The notes: generated by a model not told the origin, from the letters alone. Counted from the first letter of the stretch, positions 43,401 through 52,582 are shown. The stretch is 64,000 nt of DNA from Nocardioides panacis (GCF_019039255.1 NZ_CP077062.1:1054001-1118000), one strand, 5' to 3'. Made by a program: numbers and translations.

Positions 43401-44496
43401 GACCAAGAATGCGTCCTTGGAGTACGCCGCCGTCTGGGGAACGAGATATCCACTTGCGAATGGCGTGCTTCTCAGCGCGGATGGGGTGGAATGCGCGGCC
43501 ATATCAACGCTCCTCGAACCAGACGACGGCTTGTCGGCTGACCCCGTTAGGTTGGCTGAAAACGGGCGTGGGGCATTCATTGGATCCTATGTTCTTGGGA
43601 AGGGATTTGTGCTATCCAAAGCGGAAGCGGGTGAGTTGCTTGACCGCGACGATCTGAATGCACGGGTGATCTTTCCCTACTTGAATGGCGATGATTTGAA
43701 TTCTCGACCCGATGCGTCGCCAAGTCGTTGGGTCATCAATTTTTTCGATTGGCCACTGGAGGAAGCTTCAAGATTCGTTGACCCCATGCTTCGGATCGAA
43801 AAGCTGGTTAGACCCGAACGTCAGAAGCTGAATCGCAAGGCAAACCGCGAGCGCTGGTGGCGTTACGGGGAGACGCGCCCAGGACTCTATCGAGCGATAT
43901 CGAACAAAGACCACGTACTCGCAATAACGCGACATTCGTACCCCGTGATGCCGCTGCGGGTCTCGACAGCAGCGGTGTTTAGCGACGCGCTTGTGGTCTT
44001 CGATCTTGAAGCTTTCGCTGACCTCGCCGTGCTGTCGTCAAGCTTGCATTTGAACTGGTCGATCAAGTACGGCTCGGCGTTGGGCTTGACTGTGAGGTAT
44101 ACGCCCTCAGACGTCTTTGAGACCTTCCCGCGGCCTTCTGCCACCCCCCGGATGGCAGAGGCGGGCGAGGCCCTAGACGTGGAACGTCGCCGCACGATGA
44201 ACGCACGTCAACTGGGTCTTACGGATCTCTATAATCTGATCAACTCTCCAATCGTGACTCAAGACGAAGACGTAGTTCGTCTCCGAAAGATTCATGCAGA
44301 GATCGACGATGCTGTAGTCGAGGCCTACGGATGGAGCGATCTGATTCTTGAGCACGGGTTCCACGTCTACAGAAAAGTAGAGAGATTCACGGTAACGCCA
44401 GCGCTCCGGCTAGAGCTTCTCAAGCGCCTATTAGAGGAAAACGCTCGCCGGGCTCGCGGACCGGGGTCGGCCATCGATGACAGGGGATTGTTCTGA
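40480..44496 (+). CDS. drmMI: DISARM adenine-specific DNA methyltransferase DrmMI
   Basis: A 1338-residue N6-adenine methyltransferase of the DISARM class 1 type, resembling PglX and Eco57I-like enzymes. The AdoMet site is VADIAAGSGAFLVAAAR near residue 620 and the catalytic NPPF is in VIGNPPFLGDKK near 880. The N-terminal 500 residues have no clear motif. The C-terminal target-recognition part (about 920-1330) shows lower GC and different codon use. Overlaps place it between drmD and drmA in one transcript. It would mark host DNA so that the restriction part of the system spares it. Two or more swapped TRD blocks are likely, given the composition change. Confidence 0.9.
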   Translation: MMIRRRATGALHQDWLAQVETDGPFLSLPVLKDIWPNGMDRLGDTDDRLVAFKEGYTEFERGYDRQQYDAAGEYGEVAQTWIERVLDGLAEWSGLRVDGGGLPADFVVSSPGEAITLRPDGALRNRSDEGGYACLLRRVAPVDSLHDPGVDGWAASEIDRMAALLRVSGVPIGIVTDGRWWGLVWAGDGTTVGSGIVDALTWREERELRDAFLTLIDAPTLRAKNPERRLSRLFERSVLEAEEITEALGVQVRKSVELLVQSFSEARLSAGSRGHEDPLCDDTDEIYQAAVTLMMRVVFLLFAEERGMLPTPELYRSAYGITDLLDDLQIRAEHEGEENLDHTSDVWHRLLAVSGALFGGSNFDEARLPAYGGSLFDPSRYPWLSRTRADGGLRLRVSDRVMLHVLESVQVARVGGQARRISFRDVDVEQIGYIYEGLLGYTCRAVTEEAVLGLHGKEGEEPEIDLATLTDLGEEAADGKDFATRLIAWVKESQPGAKAVTVAKLTKQYDAAVDEREMQRLFRPVVAGDATLLENLVYWSNLIRQDLRGLPYVVPLGGLVVTETASRKNAGAHYTPRSLAEEVVLHALQPLVYEPGPLQTNDENAWRLKSSSAILDLKVADIAAGSGAFLVAAARYLADRLVEAWIDERIADAEGVEAGHLRNRAIREVIAHCLYGADINGMAVEMCKLSLWLVSLDPSKPFSFVDDKVFRGNSLLGVTTLDQLRSLHIAPETKKSKDVNAFVDVDAVLAEATRIRHSLTSTVDDDDPQRSRNGKRRLLEQSQRVTAQLRVIADGIIAAGLRLGGKPGHALDDAYTVLEGALMDAFPVDGSAGDRTKLNRILEVGLTPTVETDYDRWEPLHWIIEAPDVMVEHGGFDAVIGNPPFLGDKKLKGALGDEVREFLVQHVASNVRGGADLVAYFFLRAFGLVQSRSGSLGLIATSTIAQGDTRTVSLGQLVNSGFTIMRSIQSQEWPTKNASLEYAAVWGTRYPLANGVLLSADGVECAAISTLLEPDDGLSADPVRLAENGRGAFIGSYVLGKGFVLSKAEAGELLDRDDLNARVIFPYLNGDDLNSRPDASPSRWVINFFDWPLEEASRFVDPMLRIEKLVRPERQKLNRKANRERWWRYGETRPGLYRAISNKDHVLAITRHSYPVMPLRVSTAAVFSDALVVFDLEAFADLAVLSSSLHLNWSIKYGSALGLTVRYTPSDVFETFPRPSATPRMAEAGEALDVERRRTMNARQLGLTDLYNLINSPIVTQDEDVVRLRKIHAEIDDAVVEAYGWSDLILEHGFHVYRKVERFTVTPALRLELLKRLLEENARRARGPGSAIDDRGLF

Positions 44497-47400
44497 TGGC
44501 AAGGCCTACTAGCACAGTCGTTCGCGGGGAACTGGTCGACCTGATCCGGACCGAGCTGCTCGGCCCCCGAAGTGGGGTTGACGAAGAGATACCTGGAACA
44601 CCACGGTCCGCCTATGCGGTCGGGGCGCTTGCTCCGGTGACGATCGACCCGGCGCTCGCGCGACTCGACGTGAGTCATGAAGACGACTTCGACCCGGAAG
44701 CTGCGACGACAGGGATCAACGACGTCGATCCCGAGTCCCAACCGCAGCCCGGCGTACCGGTGCCGACCGACGAGTCGATCGGCAACTCCGACTCCGACGA
44801 TGACGAAGACGAAGGGCCTAAGGGAGCATCGACGCACCCCTCGTCGATGGGCCTGCGGTTCCAGGTGCCCCTCAATGCGCCAACGCTGCGGGTGACCGCT
44901 TCCTGGGGACGCTACGAGACGTTCCCGAAAGTCAACGAGGAGACGGGCCGCAAGCGCACCTGGTCGCGTCGGATCCCAATGACCGTGGCCAAGGAACTCT
45001 CGATCGCCGGCACGAGCAAGCGCACCCAGGACACCATCGAGCTCGACAGCGACGTGAGTCTGCGCGTTGAGATCTTTCCGCGCGACGACCGATTCATCGT
45101 CGAACTCGCGCTGAGCAATGACCGCATCACCGGCGTCGACGCACCGCCCGGCGACTGGCTCTTCCAGACCGAGCTCGGCGTGGAAGCACTCGATGGGTCG
45201 ACGTGCTTCTTGCCCAGCCGGGATGTGCTCGCCACGGGCTACGCGGAGTTCGACGCCGAGCGTCGGCGCCTCGATCTGCAGTACAAGCACAAGCTCGAGT
45301 ACGCCGTCGGCCGCACGTGCTCGGCGACGTGGGGCGACGATCCCGAAGCGAGGAAGGCGCGCAGCGTCACGACCACCTGGCTGCCGCTGGCTGACGTACC
45401 GCAGACCGTCGCCGGCGATGCCGGTGACACGGTCACCTCGATGCGTCGCCTCGCCGAGATGGAGCCCGCTGACCTGCGGGTGGCACTCGGACCGTTGATC
45501 ACCGGCTACACCGCGTGGCTCGAGAAGCAGGCGACCAAGGCCGCCAGACTGCCGACGCATCTGCAGGAGACCGCAACCGAGGCGATCGCCGAAGCCCGTG
45601 AGGCCGCCGGGCGATTGGAGACCGGTCTGGCTCTCCTGGAGAGTGACGCCGATGCGCGCACGGCCTTCCGGTTCATGAACCGGGCCATGCGTGATCAACG
45701 AATCCGCACCCAGGTTGCCGCAGCTCGGGCTGCCGCCGGCGACGTCAGCCTAGAAGGAGCACTCGCCGACGTCGACGCCAAGGGCGATGCAGCCGCGTCC
45801 TGGAGACCGTTCCAACTGGCCTTCATCCTCATGCAGCTGCCGGCCCTGGTCGACCCCGGCAACCCCCATCGCAGTGGCGACGCCTCCAAGGTCGAACTGC
45901 TCTTCTTCCCCACCGGTGGCGGCAAGACCGAGGCCTACCTGGGTCTCGCCGCGTTCACCTTCGCAATCCGCCGGCTACAAGGCAACGTCACCACCGACGA
46001 TCGAGAGCTCGACGGTGGCGGCGGCGTCGCCGTGTTGATGCGTTACACGCTTCGCCTGCTCACCTCGCAGCAGTTCCAACGTGCCGCCGCGCTGGTGTGC
46101 GCCGCTGACCTGATCCGTCGCGAAGACGAAAACACCTGGGGCACGGAACCATTCCGGATCGGGCTGTGGGTCGGCAGCAGTGTCAGCCCCAAACGCTTCG
46201 CAGAGGCCCAAGCCCAGGTCCAGGCGGTCAAGTCGGATGACTCGGGCCGTGCGTACGGACTGACCGTGCTTCAGGTCAAGCGATGCCCGTGGTGCGGCTC
46301 GTTGATCGACCCCAAGCGCGACGTCGACGCCATCGCCACGACTCAGCGGATCCACGTGTACTGCGGGGACCGGTCCGGCGAATGCCCGTTCTCGCGCGAA
46401 GGTTCTGCCGTCGATGGACTCCCGATCCTGACCGTCGACGAGGAGATCTACCGGCACCCACCCACGTTCCTCCTGGCCACGGTCGACAAGTTCGCCCGGC
46501 TGGCGCGGGAAGGCGAGGCCGCCAGTCTCTTCGGGTATGTCGCTGAGCGCTGTCCGCGTCACGGATACCGGCACCCTGACGCCCGCGGGGACTCGTGCAA
46601 GGCGGGCAGTCACAATGTCTCCAGCAAGGGGGGGATCAGCTATCCGGCCGTGAAGGTTCATCCGGTGTCTCGGCTCCGCCCTCCTGACCTGATCATCCAA
46701 GACGAGCTGCACCTGATCACGGGAGCGCTCGGTACGGCAGTCGGGGTCTTCGAGAACGTCGTCGACACGCTGTGTTCCTGGCCAAGTCAAGGCCAGCTGT
46801 TCCAGCCGCTCGTCGTGGCCTCCACCGCGACGGTGCGCAATGCCGAAGATCAAGTGCGCAATCTCTACGGCCGCGGGGTCGACGTCTTCCCGCCGCCGGT
46901 GCTGGACGTCCGCAAGACGTACTTCTCCCGCGAGCTCGACGTGACGCCCGAGCAGCCTGGCCGCAAGTACCTCGGCATATGCGCGCACGGGATCAGGCTC
47001 ACGCTCGCCGAGATCAGAATCTCCGAGGTGTTGCTACTTGCGGGTCAGAAGCTGCTCGACGACCACGGCGATGCGGCAGACCCGTTCATGACCACCGTTG
47101 CCTACTTCAGCGCCACTCGCGAGTTGGCAGGCATGCGGCGCTACCTCGACGACGACGTGACCACCCGTGTCTCCGGCAACACCGAGCCGTTCCCCAGGAG
47201 GACGACCGATTTCTCACGTCTGAAGATCGGCGAGCTGACCTCGCGGATCTCGTCGGAGGACATCGCCTCGACATTGGACAAGCTTGCGTTGGAGTTCGAC
47301 TCCAGCCGGTGGAGCACCCGGGGTAAAGCCGCGTACGCGAAAGCGGTCCGTGAGGCCGCGGACAAGAAGAAGCCCCTGCCGGCGTATGGCGATCGCCCGT

Positions 47401-48158
47401 TCGACGTCGTACTCGCGACCTCGATGCTCCAGGTGGGTGTCGACGTGTCGCGGTTGGGTCTGATGCTGGTCGTCGGACAGCCGAAGAACACTGCTGAGTA
47501 CATCCAGGCGTCGTCCCGCGTCGGTCGCGATCCCGCCAGGCCCGGGCTGGTGGTCTCCTTGGCGAACTGGGCGCGACCGCGGGACATGGCGCACTTCGAG
47601 CAGTTCCAGCACTACCACGAGAGTTTCTACGCCCAGGTCGAGGCGCTGAGCGTCACGCCCTACTCCGAAGCGGCGCTCGAGCGCGGGTTGACGGGCGTGC
47701 TGATCAGCGCCGCGCGGGTGATGGATGTCGGCGCCACAGACTCCCTGTCACCCGAGCCCGGAGCCGGGAGGATCTTGGCCGAGGCCCGACGGGTCGACCG
47801 GGTGATCGAGCTGCTCACGGATCGGGCGTCCCGGGCCGGATTGTCCACCGACACCCGCAAGCGGGTCGAGGACAAACTCATACAACGCAAGGACCGCTGG
47901 TTCGAGCGCGCCCACGAGGAGGCCGGCGGGTTGGTATACGAACGCTCGACCGATCCGAACCAAGTCACCAGGCCATTGCTGATGAGCCCGGAGAACCGCA
48001 CGACCACGGCAAGCGAGAAGGTCTTCGTGGTGGCGAACTCCATGCGCGAAGTGCAGCCCGAGATCAATGTGCTGGTCAGCCCCAGTCCGGACCGGCTAGC
48101 CGCAAAGGAACCCGTGGACGCACCTGCGTGGACCTTCCCCGTCAAGGAGCAAACATGA
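44496..48158 (+). CDS. drmA: DISARM helicase DrmA
   Basis: A 1220-residue DISARM core helicase. Motif I is FFPTGGGKTEAYLGL near residues 470-484, with DELHLITG near 735. The C-terminal lobe carries ATSMLQVGVDVSRLGLM and QASSRVGRDPARPG near 1003, the SF2 motifs V and VI. A Cys pair set (CPWCGSLID and later CPF, CPRH) forms a probable zinc-binding insert at about 590-700. The start ATG overlaps the drmMI stop by one base; the stop overlaps drmB (ATGA). DrmA and DrmB together form the DNA-binding core whose opening by a 5' overhang and unmodified DNA is described for DISARM. Confidence 0.9.
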   Translation: MARPTSTVVRGELVDLIRTELLGPRSGVDEEIPGTPRSAYAVGALAPVTIDPALARLDVSHEDDFDPEAATTGINDVDPESQPQPGVPVPTDESIGNSDSDDDEDEGPKGASTHPSSMGLRFQVPLNAPTLRVTASWGRYETFPKVNEETGRKRTWSRRIPMTVAKELSIAGTSKRTQDTIELDSDVSLRVEIFPRDDRFIVELALSNDRITGVDAPPGDWLFQTELGVEALDGSTCFLPSRDVLATGYAEFDAERRRLDLQYKHKLEYAVGRTCSATWGDDPEARKARSVTTTWLPLADVPQTVAGDAGDTVTSMRRLAEMEPADLRVALGPLITGYTAWLEKQATKAARLPTHLQETATEAIAEAREAAGRLETGLALLESDADARTAFRFMNRAMRDQRIRTQVAAARAAAGDVSLEGALADVDAKGDAAASWRPFQLAFILMQLPALVDPGNPHRSGDASKVELLFFPTGGGKTEAYLGLAAFTFAIRRLQGNVTTDDRELDGGGGVAVLMRYTLRLLTSQQFQRAAALVCAADLIRREDENTWGTEPFRIGLWVGSSVSPKRFAEAQAQVQAVKSDDSGRAYGLTVLQVKRCPWCGSLIDPKRDVDAIATTQRIHVYCGDRSGECPFSREGSAVDGLPILTVDEEIYRHPPTFLLATVDKFARLAREGEAASLFGYVAERCPRHGYRHPDARGDSCKAGSHNVSSKGGISYPAVKVHPVSRLRPPDLIIQDELHLITGALGTAVGVFENVVDTLCSWPSQGQLFQPLVVASTATVRNAEDQVRNLYGRGVDVFPPPVLDVRKTYFSRELDVTPEQPGRKYLGICAHGIRLTLAEIRISEVLLLAGQKLLDDHGDAADPFMTTVAYFSATRELAGMRRYLDDDVTTRVSGNTEPFPRRTTDFSRLKIGELTSRISSEDIASTLDKLALEFDSSRWSTRGKAAYAKAVREAADKKKPLPAYGDRPFDVVLATSMLQVGVDVSRLGLMLVVGQPKNTAEYIQASSRVGRDPARPGLVVSLANWARPRDMAHFEQFQHYHESFYAQVEALSVTPYSEAALERGLTGVLISAARVMDVGATDSLSPEPGAGRILAEARRVDRVIELLTDRASRAGLSTDTRKRVEDKLIQRKDRWFERAHEEAGGLVYERSTDPNQVTRPLLMSPENRTTTASEKVFVVANSMREVQPEINVLVSPSPDRLAAKEPVDAPAWTFPVKEQT

Positions 48159-50241
48159 CCGCGGCCGAGTCCACCCTCGGGTTGGAACCGACAAATGAGC
48201 CACTGGCCACCGTGGCCGTGGACCTCGACCCGCTGGCCGATGTCGAGGGCAACCAGCCGAAGAATCGCGCCAAGGTAGGCGCGGTCCGCCCGTCGGCGCT
48301 GCTGTACACCCAGGGGATCGGCTCCACGGTGGACCTGCCGCACCTGTCGGTGATGCCGCACGGGCTCGACGACTGGGATCGGATCTATGCCCGCCGGCCC
48401 GGGGGGCGCCGCCACGATCGTGGAGCCTCGGCTGCTCGACGCCGTGCAGGTCCACCTCGGCGACTCCGTCCGCGAGCTGCGATCGCCGCCTTGGGCCTCT
48501 GCGGACATCGGCAAGCAGGACTCGTCTATCGACCTGGGTGTACCCGGGCGGATCTTCCCCCAGTGGTTGCGTTGCACGGGGTGTGGCCTGCTCGCGCAGG
48601 TGTCCGACGGAGCCAGCTTCGAATACCGCAACACCAACCCTTACCGTCCCGATCAGGCGGAGTTCGTGCATGTGAGGTGCTCAGGCTGGGCTGAAGGCGG
48701 CAAGACCAAGGGCAAGCCCCGACCACGGCCCGCCGTCCCGGCGCGCTACCTGATTGCATGCCCGAACGGTCACCTCGACGAGTTCCCGTACGTCGCGTGG
48801 GTGCATCGGGGTGGCTCGTGCCCGAAGGCTGCCAAACCGGCACTGCGGATGCGGGAGTGGAAGAGCAACATCGGTCCGGATGTGCAGATCATCTGTAAGG
48901 CGTGCGACGCCCAGCGGGGCATGCTTGAGGCCACCGGACGTGACGCGAAGGACAAGCTGCCGGGCTGCCGCGGACGTCACCCGCACCTGGATGCCTTCTT
49001 CAACTGCGACGAGCCAGGGCGATTGATGATGCTGGGCGCAGCCAACCAGTGGTTCTCGAACACGGTCGGTCTGTTGGCCCTTCCGCGCGAGGACGCAACG
49101 TCATCGACCGAGCTGGCACCGGCGATCAAAGCGCTGCCGTTGAAGGTGCTCGGGGCGGTGAACGGTCGCGAGGGCCTCGGGCTGTTCAAGATGATCGCGG
49201 AGGCGCATGGATTGAGCGGCCTCGAGGACGTGACGGACGACGTTCTCTGGCAGGCGTTCCAGATCGCCACCGGGGTCATTCCCGCTCCGACGGTCGAGAA
49301 GGACACAGCGGCTCGCCGAGACCCACGCGCGCTCTTGGCACCCGAGTGGGCGGTCCTCAGTGACCGGTCGAAATACACCAAGCACAGTGGTTCGGCGGAC
49401 TTCAAGGCGGCCCCGCGCGATGTGGCCGAGGCACTGCGGGCTCGGGTGACCGCGGTGGTGGCGGTCGAGCGACTCAAGAAGGTCAACGCCTTCATCGGCT
49501 TCACCCGCATCGACGCCTTCGACCGGATCGACGACGCGTTCGATCGTGTCGCTCCGTTGACGCGGTCCGGGCGACCCCACTGGGTGCCCGCAACGGAGGA
49601 TCGTGGCGAGGGGGGTGTTCCTCCAGTTCGACGAGCGGGTGGTTGCCGCGTGGGAAGCCGCTGTGCTGGAGCGGCCGGTCTGGGATCGCTACCGGCAAGC
49701 TCACAGGCTGAACTTCCTGCGTCGTACCAGCGCCACGGCGGCCGACATCGACCCGGACGAACGGTTCCCTGCTCCCCGTTACTGGGCCATCCACACGCTC
49801 GCCCACCTGCTCATCCGAGAGATGTCGATGTCGAGTGGCTACGGCTCGGCGAGTCTGAGCGAACGCATCTTCGCGTGGCCCGGCACTGACGACTCGGCAC
49901 CCGCCGCCGGCTTGCTGATCACGACCACGGCGTCGGACAGCGAGGGCACGCTCGGGGGACTGGTGGAACTCGCGCGACCGGAGAAGCTGGAACGGGTGAT
50001 GGTGAACGCGTTGCGACGGGGGGAACGGTGCTCGTCGGACCCCATCTGCTCGCATCGGGCTCCACGCGGCAAGGAAGATTTCCTCCATGGCGCTGCATGC
50101 CACTTCTGCCTGTTCGTCAGCGAGACCAGCTGCGAGCGCACCAACCGGTTCCTCGACCGTCGGATGGTGCTGGGCCTCTTCGTCGACGACGAGGTGTCCA
50201 CTCCCGGCCTCCTGTCGCCGCTGATCGGAACGGCGGGGTGA
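48155..50241 (+). CDS. drmB: DISARM DUF1998 protein DrmB, two frameshifts as sequenced
   Basis: DrmB is the DUF1998 partner of DrmA. The N-terminus has the typical VRPSALLYTQGIGSTVDLPHL and GLDDWDRIY. Reading breaks in G runs at 48401-48406 (six; five restores PGGAATIVEPRLLDAVQ) and 49610-49615 (six; five restores RGEGVFLQFDERVVAAWE). The restored protein is about 695 aa and contains a Cys ribbon (LRCTGCGLL, VHVRCSGW), CPNGHLDEFPY, and the C-terminal APRYWAIHTLAHLLIREM typical of DUF1998. It ends with a further Cys group (CHFCLFVSETSCE). ATG 48155 overlaps the drmA stop. Since both errors are single extra G, the gene is probably intact. Confidence 0.85.
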
Positions 50242-50967
50242 GTACAGCGGGGGGAGCTGGGCTCGTTCCTGACGCGGGACGAGGCCAGACGTCTGGCCTC
50301 CGCATTCGCGATGGGCGACGGTCTCCTGCACAACGTCGTCAAGAGTGTCGACGGTACCCGTCGCGACCGGGCCAAGGAGCTGCTTGACTCCTTGTCCAGC
50401 GAGCTCGCAGGCAACCGTGACGCGTTGGTAGCGGTGTTACTCGCGCTGGGTGGTGTAGGGCAGTCGGCCCGTCCCGGCCTCGTCTGGACGTCACCTAGTC
50501 TTCCCGGAAACGAAGGGCACTGCACGCTGGCCGTCTCGGAGCTGATCAACGAGGCGGAGAACCATGTCTTCGCGGCCACGTTCACCGCGACGAAGGGGTC
50601 CAGCTACGTCGTTGCCCTCGGGCATGCCCTCGCGAAAGGTGTCAAAGTCACACTCATCCTCGACCGCGAACGACAGAAGGACTATCGCCGCAAGACCGGG
50701 TGGCGGGTGGACGCAGGCCTTCCTGGCGCGAGGATCTGGACGCTGAAGGAACCTGACCCAGGCGTGTACGCCGTCCAGCACGCGAAACTGGTGATGGTGG
50801 ACGAGGTCGCGTGCCTCGTCACCAGCGCGAACTTCTCTGAGGCAGCCGCCGAGCGAAACCTGGAGTGCGGCGTCCTGGTGCGGGACCGCGGCATCGCGAA
50901 GTCGATCGGCTCTCATCTGGCCTCGTTGCGCGACCACGGACATCTCGTGGACTACCCGACCGGTTGA
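50238..50967 (+). CDS. drmC: DISARM phospholipase-D-like protein DrmC, frameshift near start as sequenced
   Basis: A PLD-fold protein (about 242 aa restored). The HKD motif is HAKLVMVDEVACLVTSANFSEAA near residues 180-200 (H-x-K-x4-D with SSN-type Ser/Asn downstream). The true start is probably GTG 50238, overlapping the drmB stop (GTGA). The six G at 50249-50254 put it out of frame; with five the N-terminus reads MSTAGELGSFLTRDEARRLAS, which suits the family. Otherwise the first usable start is ATG 50311 (218 aa). DrmC is a DISARM core component but is not always essential for defence. It is probably intact and translated with drmB. Confidence 0.85.
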
Positions 50968-50982
50968 TGACGGACAGCTTCG

Positions 50983-52176
50983 GTGCGCGATGATCGTGCC
51001 GTGATATCTCCCTCTTTTCCCCAGCCCCCCAGAGCGCCCCATGCTGGATCGGTGGTCGGTCTGTTCGCCGGCATAGGCGGACTGGAGTTGGGGCTCTCCC
51101 AAGCCGGTCATCACACCGAGTTGCTATGTGAGTTCTGGGGGCCTGCCGCGTCGACGCTTCGTCGTCGCTTTGCGGGCGTCGATGTCGTGGGAGACATCCG
51201 GGACATCGATTCTCTACCGGGTGTGGAGATCGTCACCGCCGGTTTTCCATGCACCGACCTCAGTCAGGTCGGTCGGACCCGGGGAATCGACGGAGCCGAG
51301 TCCGGCCTGGTGCGTGAGGTCTTCCGACTCATCGAGCAGACGCCACCGCGTTGGGTCGTGTTGGAGAACGTGCCGAACATGTTGACGCTCGCTGGTGGCA
51401 ACGCCATCCGCTTCATCACCGAATGGTTCGATGACCACGGTTGGCACTGGGCCTACCGGACCGTGGACTCCCAGAACTTCGGCGTTGCTCAGCGTCGGCG
51501 GCGGGTCATCCTCGTCGCTTCGAAGAGCGATGATCCGCGTACCGTGTTGTTCGCCGACGAGGCGGGAACAGCACAGCGTTCTCCTGGGGGGACTTCGACG
51601 TACGGCTTCTATTGGACGGAGGGCAACCGGGGGCTCGGTTGGGCCGAAGGGATGGTGCCGACGCTGAAGGGGGGATCGAACATCGGGATTCCGTCCCCGC
51701 CGGCGGTTTGGGTGCCATCGGCGGAGCCGGGCACCCGCGTCGTCAGACCGTCGATCCGGTCTGGAGAACGGCTCCAAGGCTTCCCAGCCGGATGGACCGA
51801 TCACGTCCTGAAGACGGGTCACCGTTGGAAGCTCGTCGGCAATGCAGTGTCTGTGCCAGTGGCGCGCTGGGTGGGGGACCGGCTCTCGAAACCGGGGGAG
51901 CCTGTCGAAGTGGGTCGGAGACCGCTCGCCTCGTTCGAAAAGTGGCCCGGTGCCGCTGCGTCCGTTCACGGATGCCGTGATGGTTGGGCGCTCTCGGAAC
52001 GACCGTTGTCCGTTCGGCGATCGTCGTTGAGCCGAGTTCTCGAAGTGCACGGTGTCGAGCCACTCTCGAGAAACGCGACCAAGGGATTCGCGGACCGCTT
52101 GTCACGGAGTCGCCTCCGTGCCGGCGGCAAGCCGTTTCACGACGCCCTCTCCGAACACGTGTCGGCCATGAGCTGA
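50983..52176 (+). CDS. drmMII: DISARM C5-cytosine methyltransferase DrmMII
   Basis: A 397-residue 5-methylcytosine methyltransferase. GLFAGIGGLELGLSQAG is motif I (near residue 26), TAGFPCTDLSQVG is motif IV with the catalytic Cys, ENVPNM is motif VI, FGVAQRRRRVILVA is motif VIII, and GNAVSVPVARWVG is motif X. Starts at GTG 50983 or GTG 51001 are possible. It follows drmC by 15 bases. In class 2 DISARM this methyltransferase protects host DNA; here it occurs together with DrmMI. The region after motif X (about residues 305-397) is unusual and may be a separate small domain. Confidence 0.88.
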   Translation: MRDDRAVISPSFPQPPRAPHAGSVVGLFAGIGGLELGLSQAGHHTELLCEFWGPAASTLRRRFAGVDVVGDIRDIDSLPGVEIVTAGFPCTDLSQVGRTRGIDGAESGLVREVFRLIEQTPPRWVVLENVPNMLTLAGGNAIRFITEWFDDHGWHWAYRTVDSQNFGVAQRRRRVILVASKSDDPRTVLFADEAGTAQRSPGGTSTYGFYWTEGNRGLGWAEGMVPTLKGGSNIGIPSPPAVWVPSAEPGTRVVRPSIRSGERLQGFPAGWTDHVLKTGHRWKLVGNAVSVPVARWVGDRLSKPGEPVEVGRRPLASFEKWPGAAASVHGCRDGWALSERPLSVRRSSLSRVLEVHGVEPLSRNATKGFADRLSRSRLRAGGKPFHDALSEHVSAMS

Positions 52177-52180
52177 ACTC

Positions 52181-52582
52181 ATGCCTGAGCCGCTCGACGA
52201 GGTCACCCGCTCCCGGATGCGCGCCCAAGGGCGGCGCGACACCAAGCCGGAGATTGCCATTCGTCGTGGTCTCCATGCGCTTGGATACCGCTTTCGCGTC
52301 GACTACCGGCCGGCGCCGGACTTGCGCTGCCGTGGGGACATCGTCTTCACGAAGCGGAGACTCGTATTGTTTGTTGACGGCTGCTTCTGGCATGGCTGTC
52401 CGGAGCACGCTACGTCGCCCAAGAACAACGCTGAGTGGTGGCGCGCCAAACTCGACGCGAACATGGCGCGCGACCGGCGGGCCGATGTAGCTCTCGAGGA
52501 GCGAGGGTGGACTGTGTTGCGCATTTGGGAGCACGTCCCGCCTTGCGATGCGATCAGCCTGGTGGTCGACGCACTGACCTGA
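52181..52582 (+). CDS. vsr: Very short patch repair endonuclease (Vsr)
   Basis: A 133-residue Vsr-type nickase that cuts beside T:G mismatches left when 5-methylcytosine deaminates. Family signatures are RSRMRAQGRRDTKPEIAIRRGL, the catalytic Asp in CRGDIVFTKRRLVLFVDGCFWHGCPEH, and the Cys/His zinc site there. WTVLRIWEH ends the domain. It starts four bases after drmMII, so the cytosine methyltransferase and its mismatch repair enzyme are made together, as dcm-vsr are in E. coli. It presumably limits C-to-T mutation at the DrmMII sites. Confidence 0.92.
   Translation: MPEPLDEVTRSRMRAQGRRDTKPEIAIRRGLHALGYRFRVDYRPAPDLRCRGDIVFTKRRLVLFVDGCFWHGCPEHATSPKNNAEWWRAKLDANMARDRRADVALEERGWTVLRIWEHVPPCDAISLVVDALT

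Noticed and set aside
48401-49615. Programmed frameshifting or phase variation of drmB
   Set aside because: The same +1 error occurs in unrelated transporter, lipoprotein and glycosidase genes, always in G or C runs of six or seven, so an assembly artefact is simpler. Still worth checking.
50311-50967. Short DrmC starting at ATG 50311 as the real protein
   Set aside because: The natural start is a GTG overlapping drmB, restored when one G of the run at 50249-50254 is removed.
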